Positions 6,910 to 13,452 of a DNA stretch of 22,501 bases are shown piece after piece. The position numbers and the translations under genes were made by a program. The notes under the pieces were generated by a model, which was given only the letters and a program-made list of their open reading frames with translations, was not told the DNA's origin and did not search any database. Source of the stretch: a virus; IMG/VR virus record IMGVR_UViG_3300030101_003346, positions 1,496-23,996 of that record. The stretch is one strand, 5' to 3'. Position 1 is the first letter of the stretch, and every line of letters begins with the position of its first letter.

Positions 6910-9364
6910 AGTACCTGGTGAAGAAGAAATTCAAGAAACCCTTGTAGAAGAGGTAGAAAAAGAATTAGAAAAACCAGGTGAAGTAGAAACAGTAGAAAAC
7001 GAAGATGGATCAGTAGATATTAATTTTGATCCAGGTGCAGCTTCAATTGAGGGCGGAGAAGATCATTACGCAAACTTAGCAGAATTTTTACCAGACGAAG
7101 TATTAGACTCATTGTCATCAGATTTAAATTCTAAATACATGGATTATTCTATGTCTAGAAAAGATTGGGAAAAAAGTTATACTCAAGGACTAGACTTATT
7201 AGGATTTAAATATGATCAAAGGTCAGAGCCGTTTCAAGGTGCCTCGGGGGCGACTCACCCGGTTCTTGCTGAAGCTGTTACTCAGTTTCAGGCGCTCGCT
7301 TATAAAGAGTTACTCCCAGCTGATGGACCAGTCAGAACGCAACTCTTAGGAATACAATCTCCAGATAAAGTTCAACAAGCAAATCGAGTAAAAGATTTTA
7401 TGAATTATCAAATTATGGATCAGATGAAAGAGTATGAGCCAGAATTTGATTCTATGTTATTTCACTTACCATTGTCAGGTTCAACTTTTAAAAAAGTATA
7501 CTATGACGAAGTGGAAGGACGAGCTGTATCTAAGTTCGTTCCTGCGGATGATTTGATTGTTCCGTATACGGCTACCTCATTAGACGATGCGGAAGCAATC
7601 ATTCATAGAATTAAAATTTCAGAAAATGATTTAAGAAAACAACAGGTTGCAGGTTTCTATAAAGATATAGAATTAGGTAAACCAGAAGATAAAGAATCAG
7701 ATGTAGAAAAAAAAGAAAGAGAATTAGAAGGAACTAAAAAAACAAAAGATGAAGATATTTATACTTTGTTAGAATGCCATGTTAATTTAGATCTGGAAGG
7801 TTTTGAAGACTCAGATCAAAACGGTGAGCCAACAGGAATTAAACTTCCATATATTGTAACCTTAGAAGAAGGCTCAAAGGAAATATTATCTGTAAAAAGA
7901 AATTACGAAATTGGAGATCCGAAGAAAAATAAAATCCAATATTTTGTCCATTTTAAGTTTCTGCCAGGACTAGGTTTTTATGGTTTCGGTCTCATCCACA
8001 TGATTGGCGGATTGAGTAGAACTGCAACTGCTGCTTTACGTCAACTATTGGACGCGGGTACCCTCTCTAACTTACCCGCAGGATTCAAGATGCGTGGTAT
8101 AAGAATTAGAGACGACGCGCAATCAATACAACCAGGTGAGTTTAGAGACGTAGATGCACCCGGTGGTAATCTTAGAGATTCATTTATGATGCTGCCTTTT
8201 AAAGAACCATCTGCAACTTTATTAAATTTAATGGGCGTTGTAGTTAGTGCTGGTCAAAGATTTGCATCCATAGCTGATCTACAAATAGGAGATGGTAATC
8301 AACAAGCTGCTGTTGGTACAACTGTTGCTCTTCTTGAAAGAGGATCAAGAACAATGTCAGCTATACACAAAAGAATTTACTCTGCATTAAAGAATGAATT
8401 TAAAATTCTTGCAAGAGTATTCAAGTTATATCTACCAGCGGAATATCCGTACGACGTAGTTGGGGGTCAAAGAATGATTAAACAAACTGATTTTGATGAT
8501 CGGGTAGATATCTTGCCAGTTGCTGACCCCAACATCTTTTCTCAAACTCAGCGTATTTCCCTCGCACAAACAGAGTTGCAGCTGGCAACTTCAAACCCTG
8601 GAATGCATAATATGTATCAAGCATATAGAAATATGTATGAAGCATTAGGTGTAAAAAATATTGACTCAGTATTAGTTAGACCTATGCCACCTGCTCCAAA
8701 AGATCCTGCGTTGGAACATATTGATGCTTTGGCTGGTAAACCTTTTCAAGCTTTTCCAGGACAAGATCATAGAGCACATATGACAGCTCATTTAAATTTT
8801 ATGGCAACTAATATGGCTAGAAATAATCCGATGGTCATGGCAAGTTTAGAAAAAAATATTTTTGAACACATAAGTTTAATGGCACAAGAACAGATAGAAT
8901 TAGAATTTAGAGAAGAGTTAATGAGATTACAACAAATGCAACAGAACCCTATGATGATGCAACAGAATCCACAAGCTCAACAACAGGTTATGCAACTAAC
9001 ACAACAGATAGAAGGTAGAAAATCTGTGTTAATAGCAGAGATGACGGGTGAATTTTTAGAAGAAGAGAAGAAAATTACATCACAATTTGACAATGATCCT
9101 ATTGCTAAATTAAGATCTAGAGAATTAGACCTAAGAGCACAAGAAAATGCAAGAAAAGAACGTGAAGGTCAAGAAAGAATGGACCTAGATAAGATGAGAG
9201 CAATGATGAATCAACAAAATCAAGACGAAAAACTAGATCAAAACGAAGAATTAGCAAAATTAAGAGCAAATACTTCGATTGAAAAAACAATTTTAGGAAA
9301 AACTTTACCAAGTTCTAATGATATGGTACCAAAAGTTTCAATTATAAGGTCTGGAAATGAATAA
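6860..9364 (+). CDS. Portal protein
   Basis: The dodecameric head vertex ring through which DNA enters and leaves. It has 834 aa, long as in P22-type portals. The first 65 residues are acidic and disordered. The conserved core starts at about residue 70 and includes SEPFQGASGATHPVLAEAV (122-140) and KEYEPEFDSMLFHLPLSGS (190-208), with the stem/clip portion to about 600. The C-terminal part is helical, with a Met/Gln-rich tract (about 686-715) and a long charged coiled coil to about 810, like the barrel helices of P22-type portals. GGAGA at about 6849-6853 is the ribosome site. Local patches in the core, such as 7240-7330 and 7980-8170, have higher GC than the flanks. The gene ends 8 bases inside the next small gene. 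Confidence 0.92.
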   Translation: MADMEKALPNEPRKEVEVPGEEEIQETLVEEVEKELEKPGEVETVENEDGSVDINFDPGAASIEGGEDHYANLAEFLPDEVLDSLSSDLNSKYMDYSMSRKDWEKSYTQGLDLLGFKYDQRSEPFQGASGATHPVLAEAVTQFQALAYKELLPADGPVRTQLLGIQSPDKVQQANRVKDFMNYQIMDQMKEYEPEFDSMLFHLPLSGSTFKKVYYDEVEGRAVSKFVPADDLIVPYTATSLDDAEAIIHRIKISENDLRKQQVAGFYKDIELGKPEDKESDVEKKERELEGTKKTKDEDIYTLLECHVNLDLEGFEDSDQNGEPTGIKLPYIVTLEEGSKEILSVKRNYEIGDPKKNKIQYFVHFKFLPGLGFYGFGLIHMIGGLSRTATAALRQLLDAGTLSNLPAGFKMRGIRIRDDAQSIQPGEFRDVDAPGGNLRDSFMMLPFKEPSATLLNLMGVVVSAGQRFASIADLQIGDGNQQAAVGTTVALLERGSRTMSAIHKRIYSALKNEFKILARVFKLYLPAEYPYDVVGGQRMIKQTDFDDRVDILPVADPNIFSQTQRISLAQTELQLATSNPGMHNMYQAYRNMYEALGVKNIDSVLVRPMPPAPKDPALEHIDALAGKPFQAFPGQDHRAHMTAHLNFMATNMARNNPMVMASLEKNIFEHISLMAQEQIELEFREELMRLQQMQQNPMMMQQNPQAQQQVMQLTQQIEGRKSVLIAEMTGEFLEEEKKITSQFDNDPIAKLRSRELDLRAQENARKEREGQERMDLDKMRAMMNQQNQDEKLDQNEELAKLRANTSIEKTILGKTLPSSNDMVPKVSIIRSGNE

Positions 9365-9506
9365 GACACAGAAAAAAATAAAAAAAGTCATGTCAGAGTT
9401 TAAAAAAGGTAAATTAAACATTGGTGACTCGAAAAAAAAGGTAAAATCGCGTAAACAAGCGATAGCAATTGCTTTATCAAAAGCAGGAAAGGTTAAAAAA
9501 GGTTAA
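9357..9506 (+). CDS. Small basic DUF6496-like protein, 49 aa
   Basis: A short gene below usual length cut-offs. It reads from the ATG at 9357, overlapping the portal end by 8 bases, to the TAA at 9504-9506, one base before the holin start. The pattern MSEFKKGKLNIGDSKKKV followed by SRKQAIAIALSKAG (residues 31-44) is what I know as the DUF6496 signature (MxEFKxGxL...VxSRKQAIAIALSEA), common in phages and bacteria with unknown function. It is strongly positive (many Lys, few acidic residues). It is the first of a run of tiny basic proteins around the holin gene. A nucleic-acid-binding role is plausible but unproven. Confidence 0.75.
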   Translation: MNKTQKKIKKVMSEFKKGKLNIGDSKKKVKSRKQAIAIALSKAGKVKKG

Positions 9507-9507
9507 C

Positions 9508-9897
9508 ATGGCTTGGTTTAGTGTATTAAAACTTGGTTTAAACGCGGCAACGCACATCTATAAGAAAAAACAAGAGACAAAGATGGCGATGGCTGACGCT
9601 CAACACATGCATGCCTCTAAGATGGCCCGAGGGGAGAGCGAGTACCAGGGCAAATTGCTAGAGGCTCGACAATCGGACTGGAAAGACGAGTTCGTGCTCC
9701 TCGTATTAACGGCGCCGATCCTGGTGATTGCTTGGGGGGTCTTCTCGGACGATCCGGGTGCAGCAGAGAAGATAAAAATGTTCTTCGAACAGTTCCAGCA
9801 GCTCCCGTCATGGTTCACAAACCTGTGGATCCTTGTCGTGGCGAGTATTTATGGTATAAAGGGCACACAGATTTTTAAAAACGGAGGAAAAAAATAA
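9508..9897 (+). CDS. Holin, GTA 3-TM type
   Basis: A probable inner-membrane holin that triggers lysis. The length (129 aa) and layout match the family described as holin of 3TMs for gene-transfer-agent release: a charged helical N-terminus with His and Met (about 1-58), a strong membrane segment (62-79), an amphipathic stretch (85-100), and a second membrane segment (104-118) with a short basic tail (KNGGKK). I chose the ATG at 9508, right after the previous stop and with AAAAGG upstream, rather than the earlier ATG at 9469, which would lie inside the previous gene. Base composition is unlike its neighbours: 9541-9840 counts 158 G+C in 300 (about 53%), with many GC-ending codons. No endolysin lies nearby. 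Confidence 0.8.
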   Translation: MAWFSVLKLGLNAATHIYKKKQETKMAMADAQHMHASKMARGESEYQGKLLEARQSDWKDEFVLLVLTAPILVIAWGVFSDDPGAAEKIKMFFEQFQQLPSWFTNLWILVVASIYGIKGTQIFKNGGKK

Positions 9898-10073
9898 TGA
9901 GAAGGTTTTATAAAAATGGTTCATCTTTTCCTGATCTATCAGGTGACGGTAAAGTCACTATGAAAGATGTTTTGATGGGCAGAGGTGTAATTAAAAAAGG
10001 TAAAAAAAAGAAAAAGAAAAAGAAAATGAAGAGAGTTAAATCACCAATAGAAAAAATGGTAAGGGGGAACTAA
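9897..10073 (+). CDS. Small basic protein with a dockerin/EF-hand-like loop and poly-Lys tract, 58 aa
   Basis: A short gene missed by length cut-offs. Its start overlaps the holin stop by one base (TAATG) and its stop overlaps the next start in the same way, so it belongs to a coupled chain. Residues 12-30 read PDLSGDGKVTMKDVLMGRG. The DLSGDGKVT part matches the Ca-binding loop pattern of dockerin/EF-hand sequences (D-x-S-x-D-G-x-V), followed by a helix. A run of eight Lys (residues 36-43) and a basic tail follow. Calcium binding is inferred from pattern only. A single loop may be structural instead. Confidence 0.7.
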   Translation: MRRFYKNGSSFPDLSGDGKVTMKDVLMGRGVIKKGKKKKKKKKMKRVKSPIEKMVRGN

Positions 10074-10321
10074 TGGCAAAATTATGTCCAAGAGGTAAAG
10101 CCGCAGCAAAGAGAAAATTTTCGGTCTACCCAAGCGCATATGCAAACATGTACGCATCGGCAGTATGTTCAGGTAAAGTCACACCAGGCGGAAAAAAGAA
10201 AAATAGAAAAAAAGCCATGGATGGAGGAATGATGTCTAATAGATCAATGTATGGATCAGGCGGATCTGCTTGCGCACAAATAAAAGGATTTGGAATAGCT
10301 AGACGTCCAGGAAAAAGATAA
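10073..10321 (+). CDS. Small basic Cys-containing protein, 82 aa
   Basis: Unknown function. The motif LCPRGKAAAKRKFSVYPSAY (residues 4-23) followed by VCSGK (31-35) brings two Cys (5 and 32) around a basic helix and an aromatic turn. I recall the same arrangement in small proteins of marine phages. A Gly/Met/Ser-rich linker (50-64) and a C-terminal segment with a third Cys (67) and QIKGFGIARRPGKR complete it. It is highly basic. It starts on the previous stop codon and ends on the next start (TAATG on both sides). Possible roles are DNA condensation or an internal head protein, without direct evidence. Confidence 0.75.
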   Translation: MAKLCPRGKAAAKRKFSVYPSAYANMYASAVCSGKVTPGGKKKNRKKAMDGGMMSNRSMYGSGGSACAQIKGFGIARRPGKR

Positions 10322-10677
10322 TGGCTGAAAAAGGTTTAAGAGCATGGGTAAAGGAAAACTGGGTAGATATTGCGAACAAGCGAAAAGATGGTTCGTACCC
10401 GAAGTGTGGAAGAAGTGGTGGAGAAAAAAGAAAAAATTATCCAAAATGCGTGCCCATTGCAAAAGCAAGACGGATGACCAAAGGGCAGCGTGCGGGTGCC
10501 GTCGCAAGAAAACAAGCAAAATCGAACACAGGTCCTACACCATCTAGAGCAGCGACTTTTTCAAAAAGAAAAAAAGCAGCTGACGGTGGATATATTGGAC
10601 CAGCGATAAGATCAAATTATGGAGGAAAAATTTTAAGTAATCCTTCTTATGAAAAATATTATAAAGGAATGATTTAA
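10321..10677 (+). CDS. Small basic Cys-containing protein, 118 aa
   Basis: Unknown function. The N-terminal domain (about 8-68) has the conserved-looking order WVKENWVDI, KCGRSGG (C29), YPKCVP (C43), then an Arg/Lys-rich helix (RRMTKGQRAGAVARKQAK, 50-67). The Cys pair could hold a fold or a metal. Similar proteins in databases carry a domain of unknown function that I recall as DUF5872; treat that as unverified. A Ser/Lys linker and the motif DGGYIGPAIRSNYGGKI (88-104) follow; this Gly/Tyr tail resembles the C-termini of its neighbours. It is basic throughout. Start and stop overlap the neighbouring genes by one base. Confidence 0.75.
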   Translation: MAEKGLRAWVKENWVDIANKRKDGSYPKCGRSGGEKRKNYPKCVPIAKARRMTKGQRAGAVARKQAKSNTGPTPSRAATFSKRKKAADGGYIGPAIRSNYGGKILSNPSYEKYYKGMI

Positions 10678-10991
10678 TGTCGGGTGGAAGTTCATTTATT
10701 AGTGATCAAAAATTTACAACTCTAACAGCAGATGGTAATTTCAAAACAATTACTGGTGGGTCTACTAATTTAGGTCCTTGTAGAGTTACATATATTCAAG
10801 CACATGCTGCATCAAATGCAGTTGTAAAACTTCATGATGGAACAGGCACTGGCGGCCCTTTAGAATTTCAAGCTAAATTTGGATCAGAGGGTTTAGATCT
10901 AATGGTTCCTGGAAGCGGTATAAGATTTAGAACAGGAGTCTTTTTAGATTTAGATCAAACAGATTCAGTTACTATTGGATATACAGGTTAA
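10677..10991 (+). CDS. Probable beta-sandwich virion protein, 104 aa
   Basis: Function not known. The sequence is Gly/Thr-rich with alternating hydrophobics, typical of small all-beta phage structural or decoration proteins. The order CRVTYIQAH, AVVKLHDG (48-55), PLEFQAKFG, LMVPGSGIRF (75-84) and SVTIGYTG at the end parallels the gene at 16608 (RGIILAS, SVTLQDG, TQFQVD, NLAEDGIVF, TVTVIIDK), so the two may be distant homologues. It is the only non-basic protein between the Lys/Arg-rich genes. It starts on the previous stop (TAATG). The next gene begins one base after its stop. Confidence 0.75.
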   Translation: MSGGSSFISDQKFTTLTADGNFKTITGGSTNLGPCRVTYIQAHAASNAVVKLHDGTGTGGPLEFQAKFGSEGLDLMVPGSGIRFRTGVFLDLDQTDSVTIGYTG

Positions 10992-10992
10992 A

Positions 10993-11286
10993 ATGAGACA
11001 GTTTTATTCTAAAGGCACAATGCCTGCAAGAAATAAAAAAAATTTTAGACCCACTAAAAAAGGGGCTGGAATGACAAGGGCTGGGGTAAAAGCTTATAGA
11101 AGACTTAACCCTGGTTCAAAATTAAAAACAGCCGTGACAGGAAAAGTGAAGCCTGGATCAAAAGCTGCAAAACGTAGAAAATCGTACTGCGCACGTTCAC
11201 TAGGTCAGCTCAAAAGAGCATCAGCCAAGACACGTAATGATCCAAACTCACGTATTCGTCAGGCAAGAAGAAGATGGAGATGTTAA
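10993..11286 (+). CDS. DUF6321-like basic protein, 97 aa
   Basis: A small Arg/Lys-rich protein. The blocks GAGMTRAGVKAYRRLNPGS (about 24-42), LKTAVTGKVKPGSKAAKRRK and SYCARSLGQ, ending NDPNSRIRQARRRWRC, match what I know as the DUF6321 pattern (GV.AYRR.NPGSKLKTAV...RRKSFCAR...DP.SRI..A.RKW.C). The function of that family is not known to me. The ATG at 10993 lies right after the previous stop, and an earlier in-frame ATG (10975) would run into the preceding gene, so the shorter start is used. It has two Cys (near 67 and at the last residue). High Arg content suggests nucleic-acid contact, as inference. Confidence 0.75.
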   Translation: MRQFYSKGTMPARNKKNFRPTKKGAGMTRAGVKAYRRLNPGSKLKTAVTGKVKPGSKAAKRRKSYCARSLGQLKRASAKTRNDPNSRIRQARRRWRC

Positions 11287-11287
11287 T

Positions 11288-11419
11288 ATGAGAAAAAAAA
11301 TGATGGGTGGCGGTATGATGAAAAGAACTGCTATGAAAAAAGGTGGCAAGATGAATGCAGGATTAAAAGCATATCTTGCTAAAAAGAAAAAAGATAAAAT
11401 GAAAAAAGCGAAGGCATAA
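11288..11419 (+). CDS. Lys/Met-rich microprotein, 43 aa
   Basis: A tiny gene between two tightly linked genes. It has 15 Lys and 2 Arg among 43 residues, with Met/Gly repeats (KKMMGGGMMKR) and a possible helix NAGLKAYLAKKKK. I chose the ATG at 11288, two bases after the previous stop; a longer in-frame start at 11237 would overlap the previous gene. Its stop overlaps the next ATG by one base. The last 18 coding bases before its stop (11399-11416) are nearly repeated at the start of the next gene. Function unknown. Confidence 0.6.
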   Translation: MRKKMMGGGMMKRTAMKKGGKMNAGLKAYLAKKKKDKMKKAKA

Positions 11420-11436
11420 TGAAAAAAGCAAAAGCA
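11399..11436 (+). repeat. 18-bp imperfect tandem repeat across a gene junction
   Basis: ATGAAAAAAGCGAAGGCA (11399-11416) recurs as ATGAAAAAAGCAAAAGCA (11419-11436), 16 of 18 identical. The first copy encodes the end of one Lys-rich microprotein (MKKAKA) and the second the start of the next (MKKAKA). It may mark a local duplication, or simply the shared low-complexity Lys/Ala coding. Confidence 0.5.
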
Positions 11437-11556
11437 AAAATAAAAAAAGTTATCAAAGGTTTAGGAAAAGCTGTTAAAGCTCACACTAAACAAAGAAAAA
11501 TGTTACAAGGAGCTTTAAGTGCCGGATCCAAAAAAGGGAACAGGAAAAAAGCCTAA
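11419..11556 (+). CDS. Lys-rich microprotein, 45 aa
   Basis: A short gene missed by length cut-offs. It begins on the stop of the previous gene (TAATG) and ends 38 bases inside the next one. It has 15 Lys and 2 Arg in 45 residues. An amphipathic helix is likely at KIKKVIKGLGKAVKAH (residues 7-22), which resembles cationic membrane-active or nucleic-acid-binding helices. Function unknown. The strong ribosome site of the next gene lies inside this frame. Confidence 0.55.
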   Translation: MKKAKAKIKKVIKGLGKAVKAHTKQRKMLQGALSAGSKKGNRKKA

Positions 11557-11797
11557 AGGCTCTGGACGTAGACTTTATACGGACGAGAATCCTAGAGATA
11601 CTGTCCGTATAAAATTTGCTACTCCAACAGATGCAAGAAAAACAGTATCAAAGGTTAAAAAGATCAATAAACCTTTTGCTAGAAAGATTCAAATTTTAAC
11701 AGTAATGGAGCAAAGAGCTAAAGTTATGGGTAAAAATAAAGTAGCTTCAATTGCTAAAAAAGGAAAAGAATCTATAAGAAAGACTAAAAAAACCTAG
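11519..11797 (+). CDS. Basic hypothetical protein with GTG start, 92 aa
   Basis: Starts with GTG at 11519, supported by a strong Shine-Dalgarno sequence (AAGGAG, 11507-11512) six bases upstream, although this lies within the preceding microprotein frame. Residues 2-20 are basic and Gly/Pro-rich (PDPKKGTGKKPKGSGRRLY). Then come DENPRDTVRIKFATPTDAR (22-40), a Lys-rich segment with INKPFARKIQILTVMEQRAK (49-68) and a Lys tail. The middle reads as a small mixed fold with a helix that could bind nucleic acid. I recall similar proteins in uncultured marine phages, always without function. It closes the basic cassette before the GroES block. Confidence 0.75.
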   Translation: MPDPKKGTGKKPKGSGRRLYTDENPRDTVRIKFATPTDARKTVSKVKKINKPFARKIQILTVMEQRAKVMGKNKVASIAKKGKESIRKTKKT

Positions 11798-11807
11798 GAG
11801 AAAGAAT

Positions 11808-12047
11808 ATGGAAGAGTTTAACATTATATATAAAATACAAAGAATGTTGAAAGAAGACTATCAATCTATTGGTGAAACAATGATTAGTGGTGCTATTGAC
11901 AATATGGAAAAATACAAATATATGATGGGACAGGCACATGCCTATAAAAAAATATCACAGGAAATCTCTAACCTGCTAAATAAGAAGGAGCAAATAGATG
12001 AACAACCAGACCTCGAAAACGTCGTCAAATTCGACCCCAAAAATTAA
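11808..12047 (+). CDS. Small helical protein, 79 aa
   Basis: Not recognised. Mostly alpha-helical by composition: about 1-58 has heptad-like spacing (IIYKIQRMLKEDYQSIGETM, then a second helix around YKYMMGQAHAYKKISQEISN) and the C-terminus is acidic. It has no Cys and no membrane segment. AGGAGAAAGA just upstream is the ribosome site. It overlaps the GroES-like gene by 50 bases in another frame, and that gene's ribosome site lies within it. Being at the head of the head-assembly genes, it may act in assembly or be a small terminase-like factor. I see no specific evidence for either. Confidence 0.75.
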   Translation: MEEFNIIYKIQRMLKEDYQSIGETMISGAIDNMEKYKYMMGQAHAYKKISQEISNLLNKKEQIDEQPDLENVVKFDPKN

Positions 12048-12456
12048 ACTAGCATTAGAAGAAAAATATAAAGCAGAAGATAAAAAAGAAATAGATGCTT
12101 ACGAGCGTTTAAAAAAGAAAGAAACTAATAAACTTCCTAAACCAACAGGTTGGAGATTACTAGTATTACCTTTTAAAATGCCTGAAAAGACTAAAGGTGG
12201 TCTTTATATTGGTCAAGATACATTAGAACGTCAACAAGTAGCCTCTACTTGTGGATTAGTTTTAGAAACGGGTCCTCATTGTTATGATGAAGAAAAATTT
12301 CCAGAGGGACCTTGGTGTAAAAAAGGTGATTGGATTATTTTTGCAAGATATGCTGGATCTAGAATTCAAATTGACGGGGGTGAAGTTAGATTGTTAAATG
12401 ATGATGAAGTGTTAGCAACTATAGATAACCCCGAAGATATACTTCATCAATATTAA
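11998..12456 (+). CDS. GroES-like co-chaperonin
   Basis: Phage-encoded 10-kDa chaperonin (Cpn10 family). It would cap host GroEL and help fold a bulky capsid protein, as T4 Gp31 does. The Cpn10 domain spans about 48-143: KPTGWRLLVLPFK, then the mobile loop with KTKGGLYIGQDTLERQQVAS (64-83, compare the GGIVL region of GroES), GLVLETGP, KKGDWIIFARYAG and DDEVLATIDNPEDIL. The first 47 residues are an extra polar extension not found in E. coli GroES (97 aa). AAGGAG (11985-11990), seven bases before the ATG, fixes the start inside the upstream gene. No GroEL is encoded here. It lies just ahead of scaffold and capsid, which fits the role. Confidence 0.88.
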   Translation: MNNQTSKTSSNSTPKIKLALEEKYKAEDKKEIDAYERLKKKETNKLPKPTGWRLLVLPFKMPEKTKGGLYIGQDTLERQQVASTCGLVLETGPHCYDEEKFPEGPWCKKGDWIIFARYAGSRIQIDGGEVRLLNDDEVLATIDNPEDILHQY

Positions 12457-12473
12457 TCATAGAGGAGTAAACT

Positions 12474-13448
12474 ATGCCAGAAGAAGAAAAAAAAACAGTT
12501 GATATAGATACATCAGGACCTGATGTTGATATACAATTGCCTGAAGAAAAAGAAGATTCTGTTGTAGAAACCGAACAGCCAAAAGTTGAAACGGAAACAG
12601 TAGAACAGGAGAAAGAAGTAAAAGTAGAAGAAGAAAAGAAAGAACCAGTACAAGAAGAGAAAGAAAAAGAATTAGAACAATACTCTGAAAGTGTTCAAAG
12701 AAGAATAGCTAAACTAACTAAAAAATGGAGAGAGGCTGAGAGACAAAAAGATGAAGCAGTTGAATATGCTAAATCACAAATTGAAGCAAAAGAAATAGCT
12801 GAAAAAAAAATCTCTAAGTTCGAACCTGAGTTTTTTAAAAACGCTGAAGATAGCGTTGAGAATGGTTTAAAAGCAGCACAAGCAAAACTTGCTGCAGCTA
12901 GAGAGGCTAATGATTTAACAGCTGAAGCAGAAGCTTTAACTGCTATATCAGAGTTTGGTTACAGAAGAGCTAGACTTGCTGAGACTAAAAATGAACAAGA
13001 AGAGTATAATAAACAACTAAAAGAAAAACCAAAGCCGGAAATAAACCTAAATAGACAGACAGCTTCTGCAGGATCCCCAGATCCTAAAGCTGAAGATTGG
13101 GCTAGTAAAAATGCGTGGTTTGGACAAGATACAGCCATGACATATACTGCTTTTGATCTTCATAAGAAATTGACTGAAGATGAGGGTTTTGACCCATCAA
13201 GTGACGAGTATTATTCTGAAATAGATAAAAGAATAAGACTTGAATTCCCACACAAGTTTGCTAATAATAGTGATAAGGGAGAAAATACGACCAAACCTGT
13301 GCAAACAGTAGCTTCAGCGAAGCGAAGCACAAATACCGGTCGCAAAAACTCTGTGAGACTCACATCATCACAGGTAGCAATCGCTAAAAAATTAGGTGTG
13401 CCACTTGAAGAATATGCGAAACAACTAAAAATCACGAAGGAGGCATAA
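12474..13448 (+). CDS. Scaffolding protein
   Basis: Likely internal head scaffold, guiding procapsid assembly. It has 324 aa. Residues 1-68 are a very acidic, low-complexity region (Glu, Val, Lys), 69-185 form a long coiled coil, and 205-262 are a conserved-looking block (DWASKNAWFGQDTAMTYTAF through FPHKF). A basic linker and a C-terminal helix-turn-helix-like end (VRLTSSQVAIAKKLGVPLEE, 294-313) complete it. P22-type scaffolds also place a short positive helix-turn-helix at the C-terminus for coat binding. GAGGAG at 12461-12466, eight bases upstream, is the ribosome site. Its position directly before the capsid genes supports the call. Confidence 0.8.
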   Translation: MPEEEKKTVDIDTSGPDVDIQLPEEKEDSVVETEQPKVETETVEQEKEVKVEEEKKEPVQEEKEKELEQYSESVQRRIAKLTKKWREAERQKDEAVEYAKSQIEAKEIAEKKISKFEPEFFKNAEDSVENGLKAAQAKLAAAREANDLTAEAEALTAISEFGYRRARLAETKNEQEEYNKQLKEKPKPEINLNRQTASAGSPDPKAEDWASKNAWFGQDTAMTYTAFDLHKKLTEDEGFDPSSDEYYSEIDKRIRLEFPHKFANNSDKGENTTKPVQTVASAKRSTNTGRKNSVRLTSSQVAIAKKLGVPLEEYAKQLKITKEA

Positions 13449-13452
13449 GCAT

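Noticed and set aside
9469-9897. Longer holin start at 9469
   Set aside because: It would overlap the DUF6496-like gene by 38 bases. The ATG at 9508 follows that gene's stop directly, has AAAAGG upstream and gives the usual holin N-terminus.
10344-10547. Plus-strand ORF of 67 aa, basic with several Cys
   Set aside because: It lies wholly inside the gene at 10321 in another frame. The 10321 gene has the conserved-looking Cys and Lys blocks and coupled start and stop; the inner frame has no independent ribosome site.
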